From Flavobacteriales bacterium UBA4474 (GTDB lineage: Bacteria > Bacteroidota > Bacteroidia > Flavobacteriales_D > Sanyastnellaceae), in contig DGOE01000129.1 of assembly GCA_002389295.1 (NCBI GenBank), positions 1 through 6,417 of the forward strand: a stretch of DNA of 6,417 nucleotides, read 5' to 3'. Of this stretch, positions 1 through 5,958 are shown in pieces. How positions within the stretch are numbered: position 1 is the stretch's first letter; the number at the start of each line of letters is the position of its first letter. The notes beneath the pieces were generated by a model. The model saw only the letters and a list, made by a program, of their open reading frames with translations. It did not search any database and was not told the DNA's origin. The translations under genes were made by a program, and so were the position numbers.

Positions 1-1110
1 CGCAGTGCCACTGTCTCTTCGCGCCACTTGAAGCTGGGATCCCGCCTCGTCTAACTGGTTTCGCAAGCGGTCGACCTCCGCGCTGAGTTTGGAGAGTTTG
101 TCCGTGCGGTCTCGGGCATGCTCCAGTTGTTCCTGCATGGCCTTGTACTTGTCGGCAAGGGTGTCGAGATCTGCTGCCCGGTGCTTGTCGAGCAGCCTGT
201 TGATCATGTCCTTGTCGGCTTCGGCTTTGGCCAGTGCTGCGGGGTCGAGGTCTACGGCTTCGGCCGCTGATTGTGCTTCCTGCGCAGCATCGTCCAGTTC
301 TATGCGCGATGAGCGAATGCGGTCCAACAACGCGCCGGCAGCGGGGTGCAGCCCGGCGACCCTGCCCAAGGCCTGTTCGATGCTGCTCAGCTGGCCGATG
401 ATGTCTCCGTCTTCTCCTTGGAGCGCAGCGTGGACCGCTTCCAGGGCATGGCGGATTTCGTGGGCGTGAGAAAGTTGGTTCAACCGGGCGTCCAGATCGC
501 GCAATGCGGGGTCTGCAAAGTCAAGTTCAGCGAGCTCCTGAATTTGGAAACGCAGGTACCCTTCGTCTGCTTCGGGCAGCCCGTCCATGGCCGAAAGCCG
601 CGCCTGTGCGCGCTTCGCTTCAGCCCAAGCGGTGTATTTCTCGCGCCAATCCTGCGCCAGTTGACCCGCTTCGGACGAGTAGCTGTCTATGGCGTGTAAG
701 AGTCCCTCTGAGGCGTGCAGCCGCTGGCCGTCCTGCTGACCGTGAAGGTCGACGAGCAAGGGGGCCAGTGCTTTGAGGCGGTGCAGTTTGACGGGTTCGT
801 CGTTGATGTAGGCACGCGAGCGTCCTCCGGGGGCAATGCTGCGCCGAATGGTGCAATCGCCTCCTTCATCGAGGTCGCCCAGCATGGTCCGGGCGGCGGG
901 ACTTGGTGCGAATTCAGCCTCGACAATGCACTTGTCTTGTCTCAGTGCCCCCGCGCTGTCTGCCCGGTCGCCCAGCACCAATCCCAGGGCGCCCAAAAGG
1001 ATGGACTTTCCGCTTCCGGTTTCACCGGTCAATACCGTCCAGCCGCTGACGCAGTCCCATTCGATTTTATCGATGAGGGCATAATTGTGGATGGTCAGGC
1101 GCCGCAGCAT
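1..1110 (-). CDS. recN: DNA repair ATPase RecN, N-terminal 370 residues (runs off left edge)
   Basis: RecN is an SMC-like cytoplasmic ATPase that acts early in recombinational repair of double-strand breaks. The frame is open from the ATG at 1110 to position 1, giving 370 codons of a protein that is usually about 550 residues. The N-terminus is the typical ABC half-domain: residues 1-28 form the leading strands, GETGSGKS at 29-36 is the Walker A motif, GDRAD follows at 47-51, and GRSRAYIND occurs around 96-104. The Q-loop region reads LHGQQD at 122-127, where many RecN proteins have HSQHQ or HGQHE. From about residue 130 onward it is charged, Glu/Ala/Leu-rich and helical, fitting the long coiled-coil arm. 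The signature motif, Walker B and C-terminal half lie outside the window. The start codon shares one base with the stop of the upstream porD-like gene (TGATG), so translation is probably coupled. Family assignment is firm. Confidence 0.95.
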   Translation of the reverse strand, partial: MLRRLTIHNYALIDKIEWDCVSGWTVLTGETGSGKSILLGALGLVLGDRADSAGALRQDKCIVEAEFAPSPAARTMLGDLDEGGDCTIRRSIAPGGRSRAYINDEPVKLHRLKALAPLLVDLHGQQDGQRLHASEGLLHAIDSYSSEAGQLAQDWREKYTAWAEAKRAQARLSAMDGLPEADEGYLRFQIQELAELDFADPALRDLDARLNQLSHAHEIRHALEAVHAALQGEDGDIIGQLSSIEQALGRVAGLHPAAGALLDRIRSSRIELDDAAQEAQSAAEAVDLDPAALAKAEADKDMINRLLDKHRAADLDTLADKYKAMQEQLEHARDRTDKLSKLSAEVDRLRNQLDEAGSQLQVARRDSGTA

Positions 1111-2045
1111 CAGCTGAGGCCCTGGTCGTAAACGGGGATGTTGCCCGGATCGATGAGCTTGAGCACAGGAAGCAGCCGCGCCCGCTCTCCTTCAGCCGCT
1201 GAACCGAACATCTTGACGATCTCGTCCTTTTTTGCCTGAAAAAAGGTCTGCAGGTTGTAGTTCGCCGGCCGAATGCGGTGGACGTTTCGCAGGGCGATGA
1301 GGGCGTTTGACATGGACTGCCGCGCTGCTGCGGGATCGTCGTAGGCCAGGTCCAGTCCCAGCCTGTGGTATTCGTAATAGCAGCGGCGAAGGGGCCTAAA
1401 CGTCTGGCTGAGCACGTTGTCAATCAAAGCGTAGCGCGATTGCTTTCCGTCGGAGGCGCTCCACCCGGCGGGCGGGGAGGAGAGGCCCTGGGCATTGGTC
1501 ACGACGGTTTGTGCTTGGGTGTACAGGTTGGTGCCGCCTTCAAGAGAGAAGGTGTCGTAGTCCATGGCCAGAATGAGATAGGCGTAAAAGGCCAGTACGC
1601 TCGTCAGGTTGTCGCGGAATTGGTCTTGGCTGTATTGCAACAGCGTGCCCGGGGCATAAGTGAAGTCAAAGTCGTTGTCATTGACCATCAAAACGGGCGC
1701 ATTGTAATCGCTGTTGAAGGTGGGGCGGCTGCTTTGGACCTGTATGGTGGCTTCGAAGTTGGTTTGTGAATTGGCCTTGTTGATGGTGATCTGCATCGTG
1801 CAGGTGATCCGCTCTTCGAGGGTGAATTCGTCCGAAGTCCAACGGCGCCCGCTCATGAATTCCGTGATGGCGGTCTCGAGCTGGTTGAAAACCGAGGTTT
1901 CCACGTTGTTGACCGTTGGCGCAATCACGCTGACTTGGCAGTCCAACTCTTGGGCAGACAAACCTGGCGAAGCCAACAAGGCGCAGACCCCTGTGATCAG
2001 GGCCAACAAGTGCTTGGTGTATGAAGAATATGCTGTATCGGGCAT
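1110..2045 (-). CDS. porD: DUF4835 family protein, type IX secretion-associated PorD-like
   Basis: This is a 311-residue exported protein of the DUF4835 family, which as I recall is named PorD and associated with the type IX secretion system of Bacteroidota. Its molecular role is not well established. The N-terminus is a signal peptide: Lys11, then a hydrophobic stretch at about 13-28, and a likely cleavage after Ala31 (GLSA/QELDC). Family-like segments include QELDCQVSV at the mature start, FMSGRRWTSDEF around 63-74, ERITCTMQI around 78-86, MDYDTFSLEGGT mid-protein, YYEYHRLGLD, and a C-terminal KLIDPGNIPVYD. Cys36 and Cys82 could pair as a disulfide in the periplasm (inference). I chose the ATG at 2045. 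A TTG at 2057 would add four residues (MNHH) and overlap the coaBC stop, so it cannot be ruled out. The ATG lies 8 nt after the coaBC stop and the gene ends in a 1-nt overlap with recN. Family is confident; the symbol less so. Confidence 0.87.
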   Translation of the reverse strand: MPDTAYSSYTKHLLALITGVCALLASPGLSAQELDCQVSVIAPTVNNVETSVFNQLETAITEFMSGRRWTSDEFTLEERITCTMQITINKANSQTNFEATIQVQSSRPTFNSDYNAPVLMVNDNDFDFTYAPGTLLQYSQDQFRDNLTSVLAFYAYLILAMDYDTFSLEGGTNLYTQAQTVVTNAQGLSSPPAGWSASDGKQSRYALIDNVLSQTFRPLRRCYYEYHRLGLDLAYDDPAAARQSMSNALIALRNVHRIRPANYNLQTFFQAKKDEIVKMFGSAAEGERARLLPVLKLIDPGNIPVYDQGLS

Positions 2046-2053
2046 GTGGTGGT

Positions 2054-3301
2054 TCAATCTTCCGGACTGTTGGAGGTCGGTGTGCGCTGCAGCAGTTGCT
2101 TTTGCACGACTTCAGCGAGATCTGTGGCGACCGCCTCCTTGGTCTTCAATTCAAAGCTATCAATCCTTTGTGGTCCATGAACGAAGTCTACACGGTTTGT
2201 CGTGTGTCCGAAGCCCGCTCCTTTGTCCGTGATGGAATTCAGCACCACCATGTCGCATCCTTTTTCCGTCAGTTTACGCAGTGCGGCTTCCTTGCCATCG
2301 CCGTGGGCCAAGGCAAATCCTACTTTGAAGCACGCGCCGGGAGCCGCGGCATTCAGGCTGGCGAGGATGTCTGGATTGGCCACGAAATCCAATGAGGCGG
2401 GCAGGTCCGACTTCTGTGCTTTGCCCTCGATGGGGTGGGCGGGTCGGACATCGGCCACAGCGGCTGTGCCGATGATGGCATCAGGGGGCGTCAACCGCAG
2501 GGCCGACTCAGCGGCTGCTTTCATCTCGAGGGCGGTCCCGACATCGACCCGGCGCACACCGGGGTGGTCGGTGGGGATGGAGGATGGGCCACTGATGAAA
2601 TCGACCGTCATGCCGCGCCGCGCCAACTCCAGCGCGATGGCGGCACCTTGTTGTCCAGAAGAACGGTTGCCGATAAACCGCACGGCATCAATGGGTTCGA
2701 ATGTGGGGCCTGAAGTGATCAGTGCATGATAACCCATCAACGGAGCCTGCGATTTGAACCAAGCGGTCAATTCCTTGCGAATGCGCTCGGGCTCGGCCAT
2801 TCTTCCTTTGCCGCTCAATCCACTGGCCAATTCTCCGGTATCCGGGTCAATGACGTGCACGCCCCGGTTGCGCAAGGTCTTTAGATTGTCAGAAGTGGCG
2901 GGATGGGTAAACATGTCCCTGTCCATCGCAGGGGCGATGACCACGGGGCATTTGGCGCTGAGCAGCACGGTAAGCAGCAGGTTGTCGCCGCGTCCTTCGA
3001 CCATGCCTGCCATGGTGTGGGCGGTGACGGGGGCCACCAAGACCGCGTCTCCCCACAGCCCGAGCTCTACGTGGTCCGTCCACGTGCCCGCATCTCGGTC
3101 ATCGGTGAGCTCGGAGTGCACGGGGTGACCGCTCAGGGTGCCGAGGGTCAAGGGGGTGATGAACTCTTTGGCGCCAGGGGTCATGACCACGCGCACTGCG
3201 GCGCCGGCCTTGACCAACTCGCGGACGAGGTGTGCTGATTTGTATGCGGCAATGCTCCCGGTGACGCCCAGGACGATGCGGCGGCCCGAGAGGGATCCCA
3301 T
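2054..3301 (-). CDS. coaBC: Bifunctional phosphopantothenoylcysteine decarboxylase / phosphopantothenate-cysteine ligase
   Basis: CoaBC makes 4'-phosphopantetheine in two steps of coenzyme A synthesis: CoaB joins 4'-phosphopantothenate to cysteine using CTP, and the FMN-dependent CoaC domain decarboxylates the product. The protein is 415 residues, a usual length. CoaC spans about 1-185: flavin-binding GVTGSIAAYKSA at 12-23, His77 in HVEL (the catalytic His position), PAMDRDM at 124-130, and GELASGLSGKGRM at 156-168. CoaB spans about 188-404: ITSGPTFEPIDAVRFI at 195-210, NRSSG at 212-216, AAVADVRP at 280-287, VGFAL at 327-331 and VLNSITDKGAGFG at 353-365. At two catalytic positions known from E. 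coli, Asn125 and Cys158, this protein has Asp127 and Ser160. I chose the ATG at 3301, 7 nt after the rpoZ stop. A longer frame to 3394 would add 31 low-complexity residues overlapping rpoZ, and the flavin-binding strand normally lies near the N-terminus. Confidence 0.95.
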   Translation of the reverse strand: MGSLSGRRIVLGVTGSIAAYKSAHLVRELVKAGAAVRVVMTPGAKEFITPLTLGTLSGHPVHSELTDDRDAGTWTDHVELGLWGDAVLVAPVTAHTMAGMVEGRGDNLLLTVLLSAKCPVVIAPAMDRDMFTHPATSDNLKTLRNRGVHVIDPDTGELASGLSGKGRMAEPERIRKELTAWFKSQAPLMGYHALITSGPTFEPIDAVRFIGNRSSGQQGAAIALELARRGMTVDFISGPSSIPTDHPGVRRVDVGTALEMKAAAESALRLTPPDAIIGTAAVADVRPAHPIEGKAQKSDLPASLDFVANPDILASLNAAAPGACFKVGFALAHGDGKEAALRKLTEKGCDMVVLNSITDKGAGFGHTTNRVDFVHGPQRIDSFELKTKEAVATDLAEVVQKQLLQRTPTSNSPED

Positions 3302-3308
3302 GCCGGGA

Positions 3309-3722
3309 TCAGTTGTCGCGTTGCTGGAAGCGGCGGTTGCGGCGCTCCTCCCGCTCTTTGCGGATTTCCTCCTGTTTTGCAGCCTCGGCTGCAAGCTCGT
3401 CCTCTGTGGGCATGCGGAAGTAGACCTTGCCTTCTTCCAGTTCCTTGATGGCGACGGAATGGGGCTTTGGCTGCCTTTCGTAGTGCTTCGAAATCTCGAT
3501 CTGCTCGCGGTTTTCGAACACCTCTTCGAGGCTGTCGGATACCGTGATGAACTCTTCGAGCTTGGAATTCAATTCCTCCTTGACTTCCTGACCGAGTTGT
3601 GAGCTGCGCTTGGAGAGCACTACGATCGCTTCAAACAGGTTGCCATTGACTTGTTGGTCGATGGCGTGGGTGTCCCGCGTGGTGGTGTTCCGGGCGGCCT
3701 GGAGGGTCTTGTTGGCGCTCAT
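3309..3722 (-). CDS. rpoZ: DNA-directed RNA polymerase subunit omega
   Basis: Omega is a small, usually non-essential RNA polymerase subunit that helps fold and attach beta-prime. This 137-residue protein resembles the Bacteroidota omega (Rpb6-like) family: NGNLFEAIVVLSKRSSQL at 26-43 is the conserved first helix, followed by VKEELNSKLEEF at 47-58, and then the well-conserved EEVFENREQIEISKHYE at 66-82 with PKPHSVAIKELEEGKVYFR to about 103. Residues from about 104 to the end form an extra tail very rich in Glu, Arg, Lys and Ala, predicted helical, which makes the protein longer than E. coli omega (91 residues). The ATG at 3722 lies 12 nt after the bamD stop, and the stop lies 7 nt before the coaBC start, so it sits inside the operon. 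Assignment rests on recalled family motifs and on the gene neighbours. Confidence 0.9.
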   Translation of the reverse strand: MSANKTLQAARNTTTRDTHAIDQQVNGNLFEAIVVLSKRSSQLGQEVKEELNSKLEEFITVSDSLEEVFENREQIEISKHYERQPKPHSVAIKELEEGKVYFRMPTEDELAAEAAKQEEIRKEREERRNRRFQQRDN

Positions 3723-3734
3723 TCTGCGTGTCGG

Positions 3735-4553
3735 CTATTGTGCTTCCTCTGTGGCCCTGTCCAATCCCGTTCGGCTTTTCCGGTGGAATTGTTCCGCTTC
3801 GCGGAGGAGGGCGCTTTCAGGAAAGCGGGCGGCAAAGGTAAAGTAGGATTCAATGGCATCCGCATAGCGCTCCGCTTGGCGCCGCGTTGTGCTTTGTTCC
3901 GCATACAGGAACTGGCTTTTTAGGATCAAGAATTGGGCGTCCTCTGCATACTTGCTGATGGGCCATTCTGTGATGAATTGTGCCAAAGCCTTGGCTGCGC
4001 TTTGGTACTTGCCGGTCGTGTGATAGAGTTCAGCACTGCGCCAGGCTTTGGTTTCGAGCTTTCCGCGCAGCCCTGCAATCATGTTGTTGCAGCTGTCTTT
4101 GAGTATGGTCGTCGGGTAGCGGTCCAAGAACAGCTGCAGCTCGTCCATGGCCACTTGGGTCTCGCTCTGGTCCAGTTCCGGGCCGGGAGAAAGGCGAAAA
4201 CTGCACAGTGCAGCACGGAATTCCGCTTCCTCAGAGCGCGCGGAATTCGGAAAGGTTTTGGCAAAGTTGCGCATGGTGTACCTGCCCATGTACCAATCTT
4301 CTACGCAGAGATGGGCTTCGGCGTACATGAAGTACACATCCTCCATGCGTTCCGTACCGCGAAACAGGCCAATCAGTTCTTGAAGAAGCGGAAGGGATTG
4401 GATGCAGCGGTCATCTGCAAAGTATTCCTGCGCCCGCGTCCATTTGAGCTCAGGATCCGTGCTTTTGAGCACTTTTTGGTAGTCGCCACAGCCTGAACTG
4501 GCCATGATCAGGCCCAAGAAAAGCAAGGAAAGGCACTGTTGGATGCGCGACAT
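3735..4553 (-). CDS. bamD: Outer membrane protein assembly lipoprotein BamD
   Basis: BamD is a TPR lipoprotein on the inner face of the outer membrane that works with BamA to insert beta-barrel proteins. The predicted protein is 272 residues. It starts with a lipoprotein signal peptide: Arg3, a hydrophobic core at about 8-18, and the lipobox-like SSGC with Cys22 as the lipidated residue (position -3 is Ser rather than Leu, a mild departure). GDYQKVLKSTDPELK follows, a segment I recognise from Bacteroidota BamD. The rest is helical with repeated TPR-like units, for example YFADDRCIQSLPLLQEL, YFMYAEAHLCVEDWYMG, the FPNSARSEEAEFRAA pair, ELYHTTGKYQSAAKAL and YADAIESYFTFAARFPES. No acidic surface-export signal follows the Cys, fitting a periplasm-facing lipoprotein. 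I chose the ATG at 4553 because it puts the signal peptide at the N-terminus. A longer frame to 4628 would bury it behind 25 residues. It is the first gene of the minus-strand operon. Confidence 0.9.
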   Translation of the reverse strand: MSRIQQCLSLLFLGLIMASSGCGDYQKVLKSTDPELKWTRAQEYFADDRCIQSLPLLQELIGLFRGTERMEDVYFMYAEAHLCVEDWYMGRYTMRNFAKTFPNSARSEEAEFRAALCSFRLSPGPELDQSETQVAMDELQLFLDRYPTTILKDSCNNMIAGLRGKLETKAWRSAELYHTTGKYQSAAKALAQFITEWPISKYAEDAQFLILKSQFLYAEQSTTRRQAERYADAIESYFTFAARFPESALLREAEQFHRKSRTGLDRATEEAQ

Positions 4554-4558
4554 GGCGG

Positions 4559-4566
4559 CGAAAATA
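4559..4566 (-). promoter_or_regulatory. Candidate -7 promoter element for the bamD operon
   Basis: On the minus strand the octamer TATTTTCG matches the Bacteroidota -7 consensus TAnnTTTG at all fixed positions but one. It ends 5 nt before the bamD ATG. If transcription starts a few bases downstream, as usual for this element, the mRNA would begin at or next to the start codon. A clear -33 TTG-type element is not visible; the nearest is TTCG with a 16-nt spacer, shorter than usual. The call is therefore tentative. Confidence 0.4.
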
Positions 4567-4654
4567 GCGGGAAGAACGTTGCCGAACACCCCGTGTGGAG
4601 ACGCTATATGCCAACACTTGTTGCACAATGAGGAGGGTTCACACTTGGCTTCAG

Positions 4655-4662
4655 TACCTTCG
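4655..4662 (+). promoter_or_regulatory. Candidate -7 promoter element for the oxoamine synthase / truA unit
   Basis: TACCTTCG matches TAnnTTTG with one mismatch, the same T-to-C change seen in the candidate on the opposite strand. It lies 32 nt upstream of the TTG start at 4695. No convincing -33 TTG is found at the expected distance. The DNA between it and the start is A/T-richer than its surroundings (for example TTCTTCAACAAAACCATA) and has no Shine-Dalgarno sequence, as is common in Bacteroidota. Confidence 0.33.
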
Positions 4663-4694
4663 CGGCTTCGATTTCTTCAACAAAACCATACGTT

Positions 4695-5939
4695 TTGGAC
4701 ATCTTTGACAGAATCCGCAATGACCGTGGCCCTCTTGGCCAGCACGCCAAGAACACCCACGGCTACTTCACCTTTCCCAAGTTGGAAGGGGACATCGCCA
4801 ACAAGATGACTTTCCGAGGGAAGGAAGTGTTGGTGTGGAGCATCAACAACTACCTCGGCCTGGCCAATCATCCTGAAGTCCGCCAAGCGGACGCAGAAGC
4901 GGCCAAAGAATGGGGGATGGGTTATCCGATGGGAGCGCGCATGATGAGTGGGCAGACCGAGAAGCACGAAGAGCTTGAAGAGCGCCTTGCTGAGTTCATG
5001 CAGAAGGAGGATGCGTTCTTGCTGAATTATGGGTACCAGGGGTGTCAAAGTGCCATCGAGGCTTTGGTGAATCGGCACGATGTCATTGTCTATGACAGCG
5101 AAAGTCACGCCTGTATGATTGATGGAGTAAGACTTCATCAAGGTAAGCGCTTTGTGTTCACGCACAATGACATGGAGAGCTTTGAAAAGCAGCTTCAGCG
5201 CGCCCAAGCCCTCACCGAACAAACCGGTGGTGGCATCCTCGTCGTGACCGAAGGCGTGTTTGGCATGGCGGGTGACCAAGGCAAGCTCAAAGAGATTGTC
5301 AGCTACAAAAAGAAATACGGATTCCGCCTCTTCGTGGACGATGCGCATGGCTTTGGAACGGTTGGCGATCGCGGACGTGGTGCGGGTGATGAGCAAGGGT
5401 GCCACGAGGAGATTGACGTCTACTTCGGCACCTTCGCCAAGGCGATGGCCACAGTGGGTGCCTTTGTTGCGGGACCGCGCGACGTGATTGACTTTCTGAG
5501 GTACAACATGCGCTCACAGACGTTTGCCAAGTCCTTGCCCATGCCCATCGTCATTGGGGCGATCAAGCGGCTCGAGATGATGACCACACAACCCGAGCAC
5601 AAGGAAAAGCTCTGGAAGGTGGCGTCTGCGCTGCAATCTGGCCTGCGGGATGCGGGATTCAATATCGGCAACACCAACAGCTGTGTCACGCCTGTTTTCC
5701 TGCAAGGCGGCCTGGGTGAAGCAACCAATTTGACGCTGGACCTGCGCGAGAACCACGGTATTTTCTGCTCCATCGTGGTATATCCCGTGGTGCCGAAGGA
5801 TGTGATCATGCTGCGCTTGATTCCCACGGCGGTGCATACCCTTGAGGATGTGCGCTACACCATCGAGACCTTCACCAAGATGAAAGACCGTCTCGCCGCA
5901 GGTGATTACCAGCACGAGGGCATCGTTAATTGGGCCTGA
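4695..5939 (+). CDS. PLP-dependent alpha-oxoamine synthase family enzyme (serine palmitoyltransferase/AONS/KBL-like)
   Basis: A 414-residue fold-type I PLP enzyme of the alpha-oxoamine synthase group, whose members condense an amino acid with an acyl-CoA or acyl-ACP and release CO2. Visible features: the substrate-entry segment WSINNYLGLANHPEV (48-62), His138 in SESHACMIDGVR (ring-stacking His position), TEGVFGMAGD (185-194), DDAHGFGTVGDRGRGAG (215-231) with Asp215 and His218 as the PLP-pyridine and O3 contacts, TFAKAMATVGAF (246-257) with Lys249 as the Schiff-base lysine, and Arg375 in MLRLIPTAVHT as the likely carboxylate-binding Arg. Typical members have GG or GGF after the lysine segment; here it is GAF. 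The substrate cannot be read from sequence: serine palmitoyltransferase, a cysteate acyltransferase for sulfonolipids, or another reaction are all possible. It closely resembles an uncharacterised Bacteroidota family I recall, distinct from the characterised Bacteroides Spt. The start is TTG at 4695, giving MDIFDRIR. The next in-frame Met (residue 38) would remove conserved GPLGQHA and GYFTFPKLEG. Confidence 0.87.
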   Translation: MDIFDRIRNDRGPLGQHAKNTHGYFTFPKLEGDIANKMTFRGKEVLVWSINNYLGLANHPEVRQADAEAAKEWGMGYPMGARMMSGQTEKHEELEERLAEFMQKEDAFLLNYGYQGCQSAIEALVNRHDVIVYDSESHACMIDGVRLHQGKRFVFTHNDMESFEKQLQRAQALTEQTGGGILVVTEGVFGMAGDQGKLKEIVSYKKKYGFRLFVDDAHGFGTVGDRGRGAGDEQGCHEEIDVYFGTFAKAMATVGAFVAGPRDVIDFLRYNMRSQTFAKSLPMPIVIGAIKRLEMMTTQPEHKEKLWKVASALQSGLRDAGFNIGNTNSCVTPVFLQGGLGEATNLTLDLRENHGIFCSIVVYPVVPKDVIMLRLIPTAVHTLEDVRYTIETFTKMKDRLAAGDYQHEGIVNWA

Positions 5940-5958
5940 CTCGCTGATATAGAGCCCT

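Noticed and set aside
1714..2232. A 172-codon plus-strand frame across the porD-like/coaBC junction
   Set aside because: It is antisense to two well-supported genes and its translation has no domain-like pattern.
2202..3238. Several plus-strand frames opposite coaBC
   Set aside because: The CoaBC frame contains all family motifs in order; the opposite frames are shadows of its codon composition.
3302..3394. N-terminal extension of CoaBC by 31 residues
   Set aside because: It is low-complexity (Ala, Ser, Arg), overlaps the 3' end of rpoZ, and the family starts close to the flavin-binding strand.
3933..4496. A 187-codon plus-strand frame opposite bamD
   Set aside because: Antisense shadow; the bamD frame carries a lipoprotein signal peptide and TPR-like repeats.
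4554..4628. N-terminal extension of BamD by 25 residues
   Set aside because: It would place the lipoprotein signal peptide internally and run through the likely promoter.
4677..5405. A 242-codon minus-strand reading frame opposite the oxoamine synthase gene
   Set aside because: It is antisense to a gene with clear catalytic motifs, shows no recognisable domain, and long antisense frames are common in GC-rich coding DNA.
5940..5958. Possible terminator between the oxoamine synthase gene and truA
   Set aside because: The 19-nt gap has no GC-rich hairpin followed by a T-run, so read-through is more likely.
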